The notes under the pieces were generated by a model. That model saw nothing but the letters and a program-made list of their open reading frames with translations, was not told the origin of the DNA and did not search any database. Shown here piece by piece: positions 15,954-24,839 of a stretch of 29,898 bases of DNA (positions within the stretch are counted from its first letter, which is position 1; each line of letters opens with the position of its first letter). The position numbers were made by a program, and so were the translations under genes. Source of the stretch: Pseudomonadota bacterium (lineage in GTDB: Bacteria; Pseudomonadota; Alphaproteobacteria; Rhizobiales; Beijerinckiaceae); assembly GCA_023386115.1 (NCBI GenBank), contig JAEWKL010000279.1, forward strand, positions 1 to 29,898, in the 5' to 3' direction.

Positions 15954-16541
15954 ATGTCGACCGACAAGCCCAGTGACGCGCAAGCCACTTCAAATTCGGC
16001 CGAACCTGCCGGATCTTCCCTCGCTCAGGATGCCCTCAATCTACCTCTCAAATGCCAAGTGCTGCAAGTTCTAAGCACTCCGTGTCGCTGCTTCGGATGC
16101 GACCCGTTCGGCCACATCACGGCGAACTATGACCCACAATCATTCGACGATTTGCTGATTGAGGGGCGAGAGGAATTTGATCGACAGCGAGCAAAAGATC
16201 TGCAAGAGCTGAAGAGAGTATGTAAATGGCACCAGTATCCGCGACGCGTCGGAGATATTAATCTGGCTGGTAGCGTTGATGAAATCTGCGCCGCGCTGGC
16301 TTTTGATGGCTTTCCAACGACTTGCCCCCAATATAGGAGAATCGTTCATTTAGTGGCAGACGATTCGTTTGAAAGCCAAGTCGCTCTAAGTCGCGTCAAG
16401 ACGTTCGAACGAGACGAGGCAGCACGGTTGGCACCGCGCCGCAGGTCGAAGGGAGCCGGCAAGCCCGCTTCGAAGCCCCGCCGCACGGAAGTCAGCCTAC
16501 TCAAACCGAGCGACTTTCCCCCCCACGTGCGAGAAATTTGA
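15954..16541 (+). CDS. Hypothetical protein with Cys cluster and basic tail
   Basis: A 195-residue protein with no recognised family. The N-terminal 25 residues are Ser/Ala-rich and probably disordered. The centre contains CRCFGCDPFGH, a possible metal-binding cluster, plus CKWHQYPRRVGDINLAG and a helical stretch. The C-terminus is strongly basic (RRRSKGAGKPASKPRR), suggesting nucleic-acid contact. It lies between the XRE regulator (98 bases) and the Rep-like gene on the same strand, so a plasmid- or phage-type accessory role is conceivable. Lower GC than the core genome agrees with acquired DNA. Confidence 0.6.
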   Translation: MSTDKPSDAQATSNSAEPAGSSLAQDALNLPLKCQVLQVLSTPCRCFGCDPFGHITANYDPQSFDDLLIEGREEFDRQRAKDLQELKRVCKWHQYPRRVGDINLAGSVDEICAALAFDGFPTTCPQYRRIVHLVADDSFESQVALSRVKTFERDEAARLAPRRRSKGAGKPASKPRRTEVSLLKPSDFPPHVREI

Positions 16542-16788
16542 CGCTAAGTACGGAAATCGCAAATCGAAGGACGGATCAGGGCGATTAAACGAGGCCCATA
16601 GCGATCTCGTCAATAGCATTGTCCGAGCCACAAACGGAGATGATATTTAATAGCAATTCTAAAAGCAACTTTCATTCAAGCAAGAACGAACGTGCGCCGA
16701 TGACTACTCACAGAGACCTTTTTGACTCCTGGTTGCGTACAGTGGCCAGCAGGCTCCCGATCAAATAATAGAGTTATGCTGCGCCGAC
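16542..16788. other. AT-rich intergenic region before the rep-like gene
   Basis: This is the lowest-GC part of the window. No gene is seen. It contains AT-rich stretches (about 16640-16680 and 16760-16775) suitable for a promoter of the following rep-like gene, but no single -35/-10 pair stands out. Confidence 0.4.
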
Positions 16789-18066
16789 ATGGATTCCTTC
16801 AAGGCCAGCTACATGCGAAAATGGGAAGCTGAGTTGGCGCATCTACGCGAGGATATGCCGGGGGTCATCCTCATGACCTATCGGCCCAAACCCCAGCCGG
16901 TGAAGAAGGGTTTTTATGCCGCGGGTATCTACTTCCAGAGCCGGGAGGAGATCGAGGCGGAGCGTAAGGCCGGTGAGCCGGCGATGCTGGCCAGGGCGGA
17001 GCAATTAAAGGCGAAGGCTGCGGCGCGACGTCGCAGCAACAAGCTGCAGAAGCAGGCTGAGACTCTCGGCACGGACGAAGGCAGGGATCCTCGGCAGGCC
17101 TTCTTCGACGGCATACAGGATCTCGGTGAGCGGCTGCGCTTCATGCGTGAAAGCGGGCTGGAGCTGGAGGATATTGGTCAACTGAATTGGGTGAGCGGGA
17201 TCAGCGAGGATCCGGAGGTGCTTCGGCACCAAGCCGTCTTTGGCTGCGAACCCCCGGAACAAGACCGCGCTGTCGAAACTCGGGGCGCGACGCAGGCTTT
17301 GTCGACGAAACAGTTCCGACAGGGCTACGGGGCGATTGAGCTTTCGAACTACCACGGACGCGTCCTAAATACCTTCCTGACGATCACGTGGTCGCGGGTC
17401 GGAGTGACGGAGCCCAAGAAGGTCGCAAAGGCGAATAAGCGGTACCTTGAGCTGCTACGAAAGGCCTGCCGGAAACATGGGAAGCCGAACCTCCTGATAT
17501 GGGTCATCGAGAACGGAAAAATGCATGGGCTGCATAGCCATATCCTCATGTCGATGCCGAAGGCTGACAAGCCTTGGCTGCGCAAGCAGGTCGAGTTGGC
17601 GGTGCAGACCATAACCGGCCGCGACGTACACTGGCGGCTGGGCATGCGGGCGGTACGGCTGCTGCACCGGCATGACCGGGACGTAACGGCGCAGTGGCGT
17701 TTGTTCCGGTACATGATGAAGGGGATCGTGGCGCCGAAGGAACGGCGGCTCATCGATCCGGCGGCCTCCCGAGTGCCGGTGCCGATTCAGACTGCGACTC
17801 GGCTGAAGCTTCGATCGCAGGGGGTGGTGAAGACGAAGCGGTTCGGAGTGAGCCGCGTCCTTGACGCAAAGAATGCCGCGGCTCTGCGGGCTGCGTGCGG
17901 CATACCACCTTCCTACCTTGAGCAGGGCGAGACGGACCCGAACGTGCTCTTCTCGACGGATTACCTGGACATGTGGGTTGAACTGACCCGGCAGGCTCGT
18001 GAGACCGCGGAGCGAGAGGAATTCGAACGGATGAAGACGGAGTTGCTCAACACGCTCGCGATCTGA
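16789..18066 (+). CDS. HUH-endonuclease replication initiator-like protein
   Basis: A 425-residue protein whose middle has the three hallmarks of rolling-circle Rep nucleases: motif 1 FLTITW (196-201), the HUH metal motif LHSHIL (H249, H251) and a YxxK motif RYMMKG (Y308 as nucleophile, K311). In this family the tyrosine nicks one strand at an origin and stays covalently attached to the 5' end. The N-terminal 180 residues are charged and partly coiled (AEQLKAKAAARRRSNKLQKQ) and resemble nothing I know. The C-terminus is a helical tail. Assignment rests on motif order and spacing, not on a close relative. A hairpin and a tandem decamer follow the gene and could be its origin. Confidence 0.65.
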   Translation: MDSFKASYMRKWEAELAHLREDMPGVILMTYRPKPQPVKKGFYAAGIYFQSREEIEAERKAGEPAMLARAEQLKAKAAARRRSNKLQKQAETLGTDEGRDPRQAFFDGIQDLGERLRFMRESGLELEDIGQLNWVSGISEDPEVLRHQAVFGCEPPEQDRAVETRGATQALSTKQFRQGYGAIELSNYHGRVLNTFLTITWSRVGVTEPKKVAKANKRYLELLRKACRKHGKPNLLIWVIENGKMHGLHSHILMSMPKADKPWLRKQVELAVQTITGRDVHWRLGMRAVRLLHRHDRDVTAQWRLFRYMMKGIVAPKERRLIDPAASRVPVPIQTATRLKLRSQGVVKTKRFGVSRVLDAKNAAALRAACGIPPSYLEQGETDPNVLFSTDYLDMWVELTRQARETAEREEFERMKTELLNTLAI

Positions 18067-18080
18067 GCTGGATGGAAAGC

Positions 18081-18112
18081 GGAGCCGCTCTGTCGGAAAA
18101 CGGAGCGGCTCC
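18081..18112 (+). terminator. Strong hairpin after the rep-like gene
   Basis: Ten perfectly paired GC-rich bases flank a 12-base loop, and CCAAGAAAG follows instead of a T tract. It is either a factor-independent terminator variant or a replication-origin hairpin. Confidence 0.45.
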
Positions 18113-18148
18113 CAAGAAAGATCATTAGTGCCAGGTAGTTATGCATAT

Positions 18149-18168
18149 TAGGCGGGACTAGGCGGGAC
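18149..18168 (+). repeat. Tandem decamer TAGGCGGGAC x2
   Basis: Two exact, adjacent copies of TAGGCGGGAC occur in an otherwise featureless intergenic region downstream of the HUH Rep-like gene. Their size and position fit binding iterons for a Rep protein; no further copies were noticed nearby. Confidence 0.6.
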
Positions 18169-18771
18169 GACAGCGGTCACCAGACGGCGGTGGGCCGAAA
18201 CCTTCGCCCAGGTAGACAAGCTTGCTCCGGCAGTTGCTGATGAGGTGGGCCTGATGCCGCCGGTCCTCTAGCGGCAATCCCTGCCGATGCATCTGCTGAT
18301 AGATGGGTTGTCTGGCATTGCTCACCGTAGGGGAGAGGCCCGAGTGGGCTGTTGGGCCCGCAGGGCACAGCTTCGCCGGTGACCCGGCAGAAGCTGGTGC
18401 TCGCTTCGGTCTCCAGATTGGAGGCCGTCGGAGCCGGGGCCGGAGGTGAAACCTTGTGACAGGCAGGCTGGGGTTGGGCTGTCGGCCTTTACTCACCGCT
18501 TCCCGCCATCCCGGCGGCCAACGCGGACGGATGCCTACTCTCTGGACCCTTGGAGTAGGCGGTCGTCTGGAGGTTCGGGGCTACCCGGTCCTCGCTCCTG
18601 AGCAACTCGGCAGTCCGAGACGCCCTTGTATGCCGATGCCCTTCAGCGTTTGATCCGGAGGCCCCATGTTCGCCTGGTTAGCGTCAGAGGCGCGGAGCCC
18701 ATAAGGGGCTGGCGTGCCTTGGATATAGTCAGATTACCTGGTTACTAGAAGTACGATGTGATGAAGGTCTA

Positions 18772-20655
18772 TTAGCGTTTGCAATTTTTTCGGGCTGGGT
18801 TTCGTGCTGCCCCTTTGATTCGCGTGCTCGGATGCGGCTTGCGGCCTGGACCTGTGGTGACCTGTAGCCCTTCCGCAGCTGCGAGGGTAGTAAGATCAAA
18901 GTCTAGGTCGATGCGGTTAATTGCATTCTGCAGCTGTGCGAGGGTCGATCCTTTGGTGTAACGGCTGGTCTCCCCAGGGGTAGTGTGCCCAGTGACGTGA
19001 TCAACGACGGAATCTGCGACACCGGCCTGGTGCATAAGTGTCGAAGCGGTATGGCGGAGTGTATGAAAGTCGAGGCCGGACTGATACATATTTTTCTCTC
19101 GGCGGTATCGTGTGAACCATTTCGAGAAGGCATGACCCAGTCGAGCGTCGGCCGCACCGCGGGTAAGGTTTGGAAAGAGCAGCGTTTCCCCGGCGTGCCG
19201 ACATGCCGCGACATGATCTAGTAGGCCCAGGCGAACCAGGTCTTTGTGAATAGGGACCCGGCGCACCGCGGTTGCATTCTTGAGCTTCCTTGGTGGGCGC
19301 TCGTTGAGGTCAAAGAAGGTGATGCCTGTTTCTTTGCGAATGTCCTCAACGTGCAGCTGGCAAATTTCTTCTTGGCGCATTCCAGGGAAGATACCGATCA
19401 GCGGAATCCAGTAGTACTCGTCGCGTAGCACGAGTAATCCTGGATCTCCGCGTCGCGCATCTGATTTGCAGCCTGACCATACCGGCGTTGAGAGCAGCTG
19501 CTTTAGCTCGCCTCGCGTCCACATCGGACGCTGATCCTTAGCCCGCTTGGCTGCAACGAATCGGAAGCCTGAAAAGATGTTTTCTTTGACTGCGCCGGCT
19601 GATAGCGCCGAGGACCACAGTGCTGAGAGGGCGGAAAAATGCCGCTTGACGGTGCGTTGGTTGAGGCGTGTGACCGGGCGCGTCGCCGCCTCGGCCTCGG
19701 CCTTTTCGACTATTTGCAGCACGTTGAGACCACGGTATTGCACGGCCTTGCTGTAATCAAAGGGCAGCAACGACACGTGTTTGCGGAAGCGATCCGCATC
19801 AGGCCGCCCGTAGACTGAGAGTGGTTGATCTCCGGAGACTTCTATGAAGAGCCGGTACGTGGCGCCGGCCTGACTCGCCGTCTGAGCATCCCACGTCTTT
19901 GTGACTTGCTGGTCGCGTCGGAATTCTCGACTCACGACAGATAAGGGAGGCGCGGCCGGTAACGGATTTGGTTGAATTTTCGACGCGGCCTGCACCTGAG
20001 TGACGGCCGGCAAGGCCTCCGAGAACACTGTTATTGTGGAAATGCTGTCTTCGATGGTACAGATTGGCCCAGGCGGTAGCGTGTCCAATGTTGTGCGGAG
20101 AAGCTTGTCTTTTGGCTCATATGTGAAGTCACCATTATAACGAGCACGAGGATCCTGAGCAAGATCTATTCCTGCGCGTAAGATGGCTTGTCTAATCTGA
20201 TTATGTTCCCCATGTTTCAGATTTTCCTTATCAATCCCCTGCCTTCTCATGACTATATTAGTTGCAAAATCTACTTCTCGGAAGTCGTTTCGGGAGAGCG
20301 CATCGCGATGCCTCACAATGAGTTCTTCGAGGTAAGATATTTGATAGGCGTGGTCCTCATCGGACAGAATCCCCCCAACCAAGCGCCGGTGATTGTCAAT
20401 CTCAAGGACCATACTGTAGAAATATTGAACTAAACGCGAAAGCTGGTCCTCTGGAAGCATCGCTGAGGCCGCGGCAAAAAGACGTTCGGATGCTCGGTAT
20501 AGCAGATCAGCTCGAAGCTTGGCAGCCGACGGAACCGTTGTCTCAAGCGAGCGGACGAGTTCACGTCGCTGGAGACGCACACGCAAGCCAGCTGGGACAA
20601 AGCGCCGGAAGTGGAAGATGCCGGCGCGGCGAATGACATTGGTGAGGCGGGCCAT
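18772..20655 (-). CDS. Tyrosine site-specific recombinase (integrase)
   Basis: A 627-residue phage-type integrase. The N-terminus (IFHFRRFVPAGLRVRLQRRELVRSLET) matches the DUF6538-like arm-binding region of integrases, followed by a long linker and core-binding domain. The catalytic set is complete: R427 (PGMRQEE), H531 and R534 in HTLRH, H557 (TGHTTPGE) and the nucleophile Y566 (SRYTKG). The frame is open to 20712, but GTGGAGCAGC right before the ATG at 20655 gives a ribosome site and a family-like N-terminus. It ends facing away from the tRNA-Gln 3' end about 110 bases off. It probably integrates and excises the element at that tRNA. Confidence 0.9.
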   Translation of the reverse strand: MARLTNVIRRAGIFHFRRFVPAGLRVRLQRRELVRSLETTVPSAAKLRADLLYRASERLFAAASAMLPEDQLSRLVQYFYSMVLEIDNHRRLVGGILSDEDHAYQISYLEELIVRHRDALSRNDFREVDFATNIVMRRQGIDKENLKHGEHNQIRQAILRAGIDLAQDPRARYNGDFTYEPKDKLLRTTLDTLPPGPICTIEDSISTITVFSEALPAVTQVQAASKIQPNPLPAAPPLSVVSREFRRDQQVTKTWDAQTASQAGATYRLFIEVSGDQPLSVYGRPDADRFRKHVSLLPFDYSKAVQYRGLNVLQIVEKAEAEAATRPVTRLNQRTVKRHFSALSALWSSALSAGAVKENIFSGFRFVAAKRAKDQRPMWTRGELKQLLSTPVWSGCKSDARRGDPGLLVLRDEYYWIPLIGIFPGMRQEEICQLHVEDIRKETGITFFDLNERPPRKLKNATAVRRVPIHKDLVRLGLLDHVAACRHAGETLLFPNLTRGAADARLGHAFSKWFTRYRREKNMYQSGLDFHTLRHTASTLMHQAGVADSVVDHVTGHTTPGETSRYTKGSTLAQLQNAINRIDLDFDLTTLAAAEGLQVTTGPGRKPHPSTRIKGAARNPARKNCKR

Positions 20656-20766
20656 GCTGCTCCACGCCGCCCTCGCGGCGATTGTAGCAGCGGATTGTAA
20701 CAACGCGGCCAATCCGCTGCGGCGGATGACCCGAACATGAGCCTTATCAATACTTTAGCGGGGAAA

Positions 20767-20841
20767 TGGCTGGGGCGCCAGGATTCGAACCTGGGAATGG
20801 CGGTACCAAAAACCGCTGCCTTACCGCTTGGCGACGCCCCA
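20767..20841 (-). tRNA. tRNA-Gln (TTG anticodon)
   Basis: The minus strand folds as a standard tRNA: acceptor TGGGGCG/CGCCCCA, anticodon stem GCGGT/ACCGC with the 7-base loop TTTTGGT (anticodon TTG), and T stem CCAGG/CCTGG with TTCGAAT. CCA is encoded at 20767-20769. It closely resembles bacterial tRNA-Gln(UUG). Its 3' end faces the integrase and is the likely attachment site of the accessory block. Confidence 0.96.
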
Positions 20842-20962
20842 ATGCGCGGCTGGCGCTTCCATAGCCGGGTGGGACGGTGCTGGCAACCGGGGCATTGCGG
20901 TTCATGGTGCGTGCGGCGGTTGGAGGGGCTTTCGGGCTCGTGTATGCCGGGCCTTGCGAACG

Positions 20963-21023
20963 GCGCGAAGCGCCGCGAACCATCAACGACCGGACAGCGC
21001 GAAGCGCCGCAACGATCAACGAC
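20963..21023 (+). repeat. Near-identical direct repeat in leader of the SDR gene
   Basis: The segment 20963-20990 and the segment 20997-21023 are almost the same, starting GCGCGAAGCGCCGC and ending ATCAACGAC, with one indel and one substitution. Each contains a small GCGC/GCGC hairpin. The pair sits directly before the ribosome site of the dehydrogenase gene. Confidence 0.7.
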
Positions 21024-21041
21024 AGGGGGAGGAGAGGGCCG

Positions 21042-21797
21042 ATGAGCACGCAGAAGGTCGCGCTGGTGACCGGGGCCGGTTCGGGGGTGGGCCGCGCGGT
21101 GGCGCTCGGGCTGGCAGACGCCGGCTACGACGTGGTCCTGTCGGGGCGCCGTCCCGAGCCGCTGCAGGCGGTCGCCGCCGAGATCGAGGCCAAGGGCCGG
21201 CGCGCGCTCGCGCAGCCGACCGATATCGGCGACGAGGCCTCGGTGGGCGCGCTCTTCGCCCGCGTCGAGGAGACGTTCGGCCGCCTCGACGTGCTGTTCA
21301 ACAATGCCGGCATCGGCGCGCCGCCGGTCGAGCTCGACGAACTGCCGGTCGCGACCTGGAAGGCGGTGGTCGACACCAACCTCACCGGCGCCTTCCTGTG
21401 CACCCAGGGCGCGTTCCGGCTGATGAAGAAGCAGCAGCCGCGCGGCGGGCGCATCATCAACAACGGCTCGATCTCGGCCCACGTGCCGCGGCCGTTCTCG
21501 GCGCCCTACACCGCCACCAAGCACGCCATCACCGGCCTCACCCGCTCGACCTCGCTCGACGGGCGCGCCCACGACATCGCCTGCGGCCAGGTCGATATCG
21601 GCAATGCCGCCACCGACATGACCGCGCGCATGCAAGCCGGCGTGCCCCAGCCCGACGGCTCGACCCGGCCGGAGCCGACCATGGACGCCAAGCACGTCGC
21701 CGACGCGGTGGTCTACATGGCGAGCCTCCCCCTCGACGCCAACGTGCAGTTCATGACCGTCATGGCGACCAAGATGCCGTTCATCGGCCGCGGCTGA
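21042..21797 (+). CDS. Short-chain dehydrogenase/reductase (SDR)
   Basis: A 251-residue classical SDR, an NAD(P)-dependent oxidoreductase. TGAGSGVGRAVA (about 10-21) is the nucleotide-binding loop, followed by NNAG, the active-site DTNLTGAF, a serine in NGSISAH and the YxxxK pair in PYTATKHA. The end DIGNAATDMTARMQ is family-like. GGGGGAGGAG just upstream supports ATG 21042; the frame is open further upstream through a repeat-containing leader. The substrate is not predictable. It stands alone between tRNA-Gln and prfC, in high-GC core sequence. Confidence 0.9.
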   Translation: MSTQKVALVTGAGSGVGRAVALGLADAGYDVVLSGRRPEPLQAVAAEIEAKGRRALAQPTDIGDEASVGALFARVEETFGRLDVLFNNAGIGAPPVELDELPVATWKAVVDTNLTGAFLCTQGAFRLMKKQQPRGGRIINNGSISAHVPRPFSAPYTATKHAITGLTRSTSLDGRAHDIACGQVDIGNAATDMTARMQAGVPQPDGSTRPEPTMDAKHVADAVVYMASLPLDANVQFMTVMATKMPFIGRG

Positions 21798-21956
21798 GAG
21801 GCGTCCCTCTGGCCCTCCGGCGCCGGCTCGGGCTAGAGAGGCGGCGCGGGCGCTGACGCGGTGCCCGCGCCTCCCCATATCGGGGTATCTCCTCACCGAC
21901 GACCGGGCCCCTGGCGGACCCGCGACAGAAACCCGGGTCCGGGCTAGACACCTCCC

Positions 21957-23570
<1,614 letters not shown>

Positions 23571-23585
23571 CGGGCCATCCGGTCC

Positions 23586-23616
23586 CCGCCCCGGAAACCC
23601 TCATGGGGTGGGGCGG
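23586..23616. terminator. Hairpin between convergent prfC and receiver gene
   Basis: CCGCCCC (23586-23592) pairs with GGGGCGG (23610-23616), with further C/G pairing inside (CCCTCATGGGG). It lies in the 57-base gap between two converging genes and could end transcription in both directions. No T tract is present. Confidence 0.5.
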
Positions 23617-23627
23617 TGCCGGGTGCC

Positions 23628-24080
23628 TTAGACCTTGCCGAGCAGCGGGAAGTCGACGTGGAGGCTCGAGATCGGGCCCACCGGCGTCTCACGCTTGCGC
23701 GGCCGGCCGTTGAGCACCTGCTTCAGCTTCGTCTTCAGCAGCGACAGATCGAACGGCTTGAGGATGAAGGCGTCGGCCCCGGCGAGGTGGGCCACGTTGA
23801 TGTCCTCGAAGCTGAACGACGTCTCGGTGAGGATGAACGGCATGTTCATCAGCATGTCGTCGGCCCGGATCTCGCGCAGGAGCTGGATCCCGTCCATCGG
23901 CTCCATCTCGAGGTCGGAGATCACCAAGCCGTAGCGCTTGGTGCGCAGCTGCTCGAGCGCCTGCGGCCCGTCGGTCACGCCTTCGACCTCCGGGAAGCCG
24001 AGGCGGTTCATCAGCTCTGTCACCAGGCGGACGAGTTTGACCTGGTCGTCGACGATCAGGATCGGGGGTGCTTCGCTCAT
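23628..24080 (-). CDS. Single-domain response regulator (CheY-like receiver)
   Basis: A 150-residue receiver without an output domain. The acidic pocket is D11/D12, the phosphorylation site is D56 (VISDLEM), the switch threonine is T85 (LTETSF) and the lysine is K108 (LKPFD), all in the expected places. About 25 residues extend past the receiver fold. Stand-alone receivers act on flagellar switches, as phosphate sinks or in phosphorelays. It follows the BLUF gene by 57 bases on the same strand and lies beside the flagellar hook genes, which suggests a motility or light-signalling role, not proven. No strong ribosome site is visible before ATG 24080. Confidence 0.9.
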   Translation of the reverse strand: MSEAPPILIVDDQVKLVRLVTELMNRLGFPEVEGVTDGPQALEQLRTKRYGLVISDLEMEPMDGIQLLREIRADDMLMNMPFILTETSFSFEDINVAHLAGADAFILKPFDLSLLKTKLKQVLNGRPRKRETPVGPISSLHVDFPLLGKV

Positions 24081-24137
24081 CGGAACCAGCCAGCGGGTTA
24101 AGTTTTACGACGGATCACCGGGGGCTCCCGGCAGTTC

Positions 24138-24608
24138 CTAGACGAACAGGTGGTCGATGCCCTGCTTGGCCATGGTATCGGCCTGGAGGGCCTGGGCGAG
24201 GGCGTGGATCGTGCTCGCCTTCGGGGTGCCGCGCTGGAGCATCGGCGCCAGGTTGGCCTTCTGGAACAGCCCATCGTTGGCCGGCGTGCGCAGGACATAG
24301 GCGAACGACGTCACGAATTCGCGCTTGGCGATCTCGCGCCACTCGACGATGTGCACGTCGCGGTGGCGGATGTCGCCGCTGATCCGCTGGAACGTCTCCT
24401 GCACCGACATCCGCTCCCCTTCGAGGATCTGGATGAAGTAGCCCTGATCGACGATCAGGATGCTGGTTATGACCGAGAACTCGTTCTTCTTCTGCGCATG
24501 TCGGGCGATGTCGTTGACCTGGCGCGCACGCTCCCGCGGCTCGGCGGAGAGCTGAGCGCGCGAGAAGTAGATCAGGTGAATGAGGCTGCTTCGCTTGCTC
24601 GTGCGCAT
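24138..24608 (-). CDS. BLUF-domain blue-light photoreceptor (FAD-binding)
   Basis: A 156-residue protein. BLUF domains bind FAD and signal through a hydrogen-bond switch after blue light. The key residues are present: Y14 (LIYFSRA), N42 (NEFSVITS, where the family usually has N-x4-ITG) and Q60 (YFIQILEGE). ISGDIRHRDVHIVEWREI provides the last strand and the conserved DxRH. About 50 residues follow the domain without a recognisable output module. ATG 24608 is chosen because residues upstream (from a GTG at 24662) look non-coding. It is the first gene of a likely two-gene unit with the receiver and is divergent from flgE. Confidence 0.9.
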   Translation of the reverse strand: MRTSKRSSLIHLIYFSRAQLSAEPRERARQVNDIARHAQKKNEFSVITSILIVDQGYFIQILEGERMSVQETFQRISGDIRHRDVHIVEWREIAKREFVTSFAYVLRTPANDGLFQKANLAPMLQRGTPKASTIHALAQALQADTMAKQGIDHLFV

Positions 24609-24684
24609 ATCCCTGATTCCACCGCCATCCAGAAGGGCAGCTAAGGCCAAGAGGTTCAACACCGCGTAAACATGGCCGCTCGCA

Positions 24685-24739
24685 TCCCGCGGCAGATTTT
24701 GCCGCAGGGACCCGGGCGCGCCCGGCGGGTTTTGCCGCT
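24685..24739. promoter_or_regulatory. Two GCGGCAAAA-type dyads upstream of flgE
   Basis: On the minus strand GCGGCAAAA occurs twice (plus-strand TTTTGCCGC at 24697-24705 and 24730-24738). Each is followed by a partly symmetric GCCG-type half, and the first is an almost perfect dyad (24689-24694 with 24700-24705). They lie about 40-95 bases upstream of the sigma54 element, where an enhancer-binding activator would sit. They resemble, from memory, Caulobacter FlbD (ftr) sites. Confidence 0.4.
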
Positions 24740-24777
24740 CAGCTCTCGGGCTTTCAATGAAATCAATATCTTAGCTG

Positions 24778-24792
24778 TGGCACACGGCTTGC
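24778..24792 (+). promoter_or_regulatory. Sigma54 (-24/-12) promoter of flgE
   Basis: TGGCAC-N5-TTGC, with GG at 24779-24780 and GC at 24791-24792 exactly ten bases apart, matches the RpoN consensus. Transcription would start near 24804, about 36 bases before the flgE ATG. Hook genes under sigma54 are known from Caulobacter. Confidence 0.75.
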
Positions 24793-24839
24793 GGGTCATC
24801 CCCCGAGTGATCCAGACGGGATTTGGAGCCCTGGGGAAG

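Larger units (their letters stand above)
18067..18771. other. Non-coding region between rep-like gene and integrase: hairpin and tandem decamer, possible origin
   Basis: A perfect 10-bp stem GGAGCCGCTC/GAGCGGCTCC lies at 18081-18090 and 18103-18112, 15 bases after the rep-like stop. It may be a terminator (no T tract) or a nick-site hairpin. The decamer TAGGCGGGAC then occurs twice in tandem at 18149-18168. The rest (18169-18771) has only weak open frames and I see no gene. Hairpin plus iteron-like repeats beside a Rep gene is the layout of rolling-circle origins. Confidence 0.4.
12100..20769. mobile_element. Probable integrative element at tRNA-Gln (left end unresolved)
   Basis: The stretch is lower in GC than both flanks. 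It contains a tyrosine integrase next to the 3' end of tRNA-Gln(TTG), an HUH Rep-like protein, an XRE regulator, an ADP-ribosylglycohydrolase and several genes of unknown function. The integrase lies on the 3' side of the tRNA, the usual layout for insertion into a tRNA 3' end that leaves the tRNA functional. A second copy of the tRNA 3' end was not found at the left, so the left boundary (placed after the aminotransferase remnant) is a guess from composition and gene content. Confidence 0.55.

Noticed and set aside
18158..18496. Possible 112-residue minus-strand protein between rep-like gene and integrase
   Set aside because: It has no recognisable family, an N-terminus rich in Pro and Arg, and no ribosome site. 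Its end overlaps the tandem decamer. A decayed gene remains possible.
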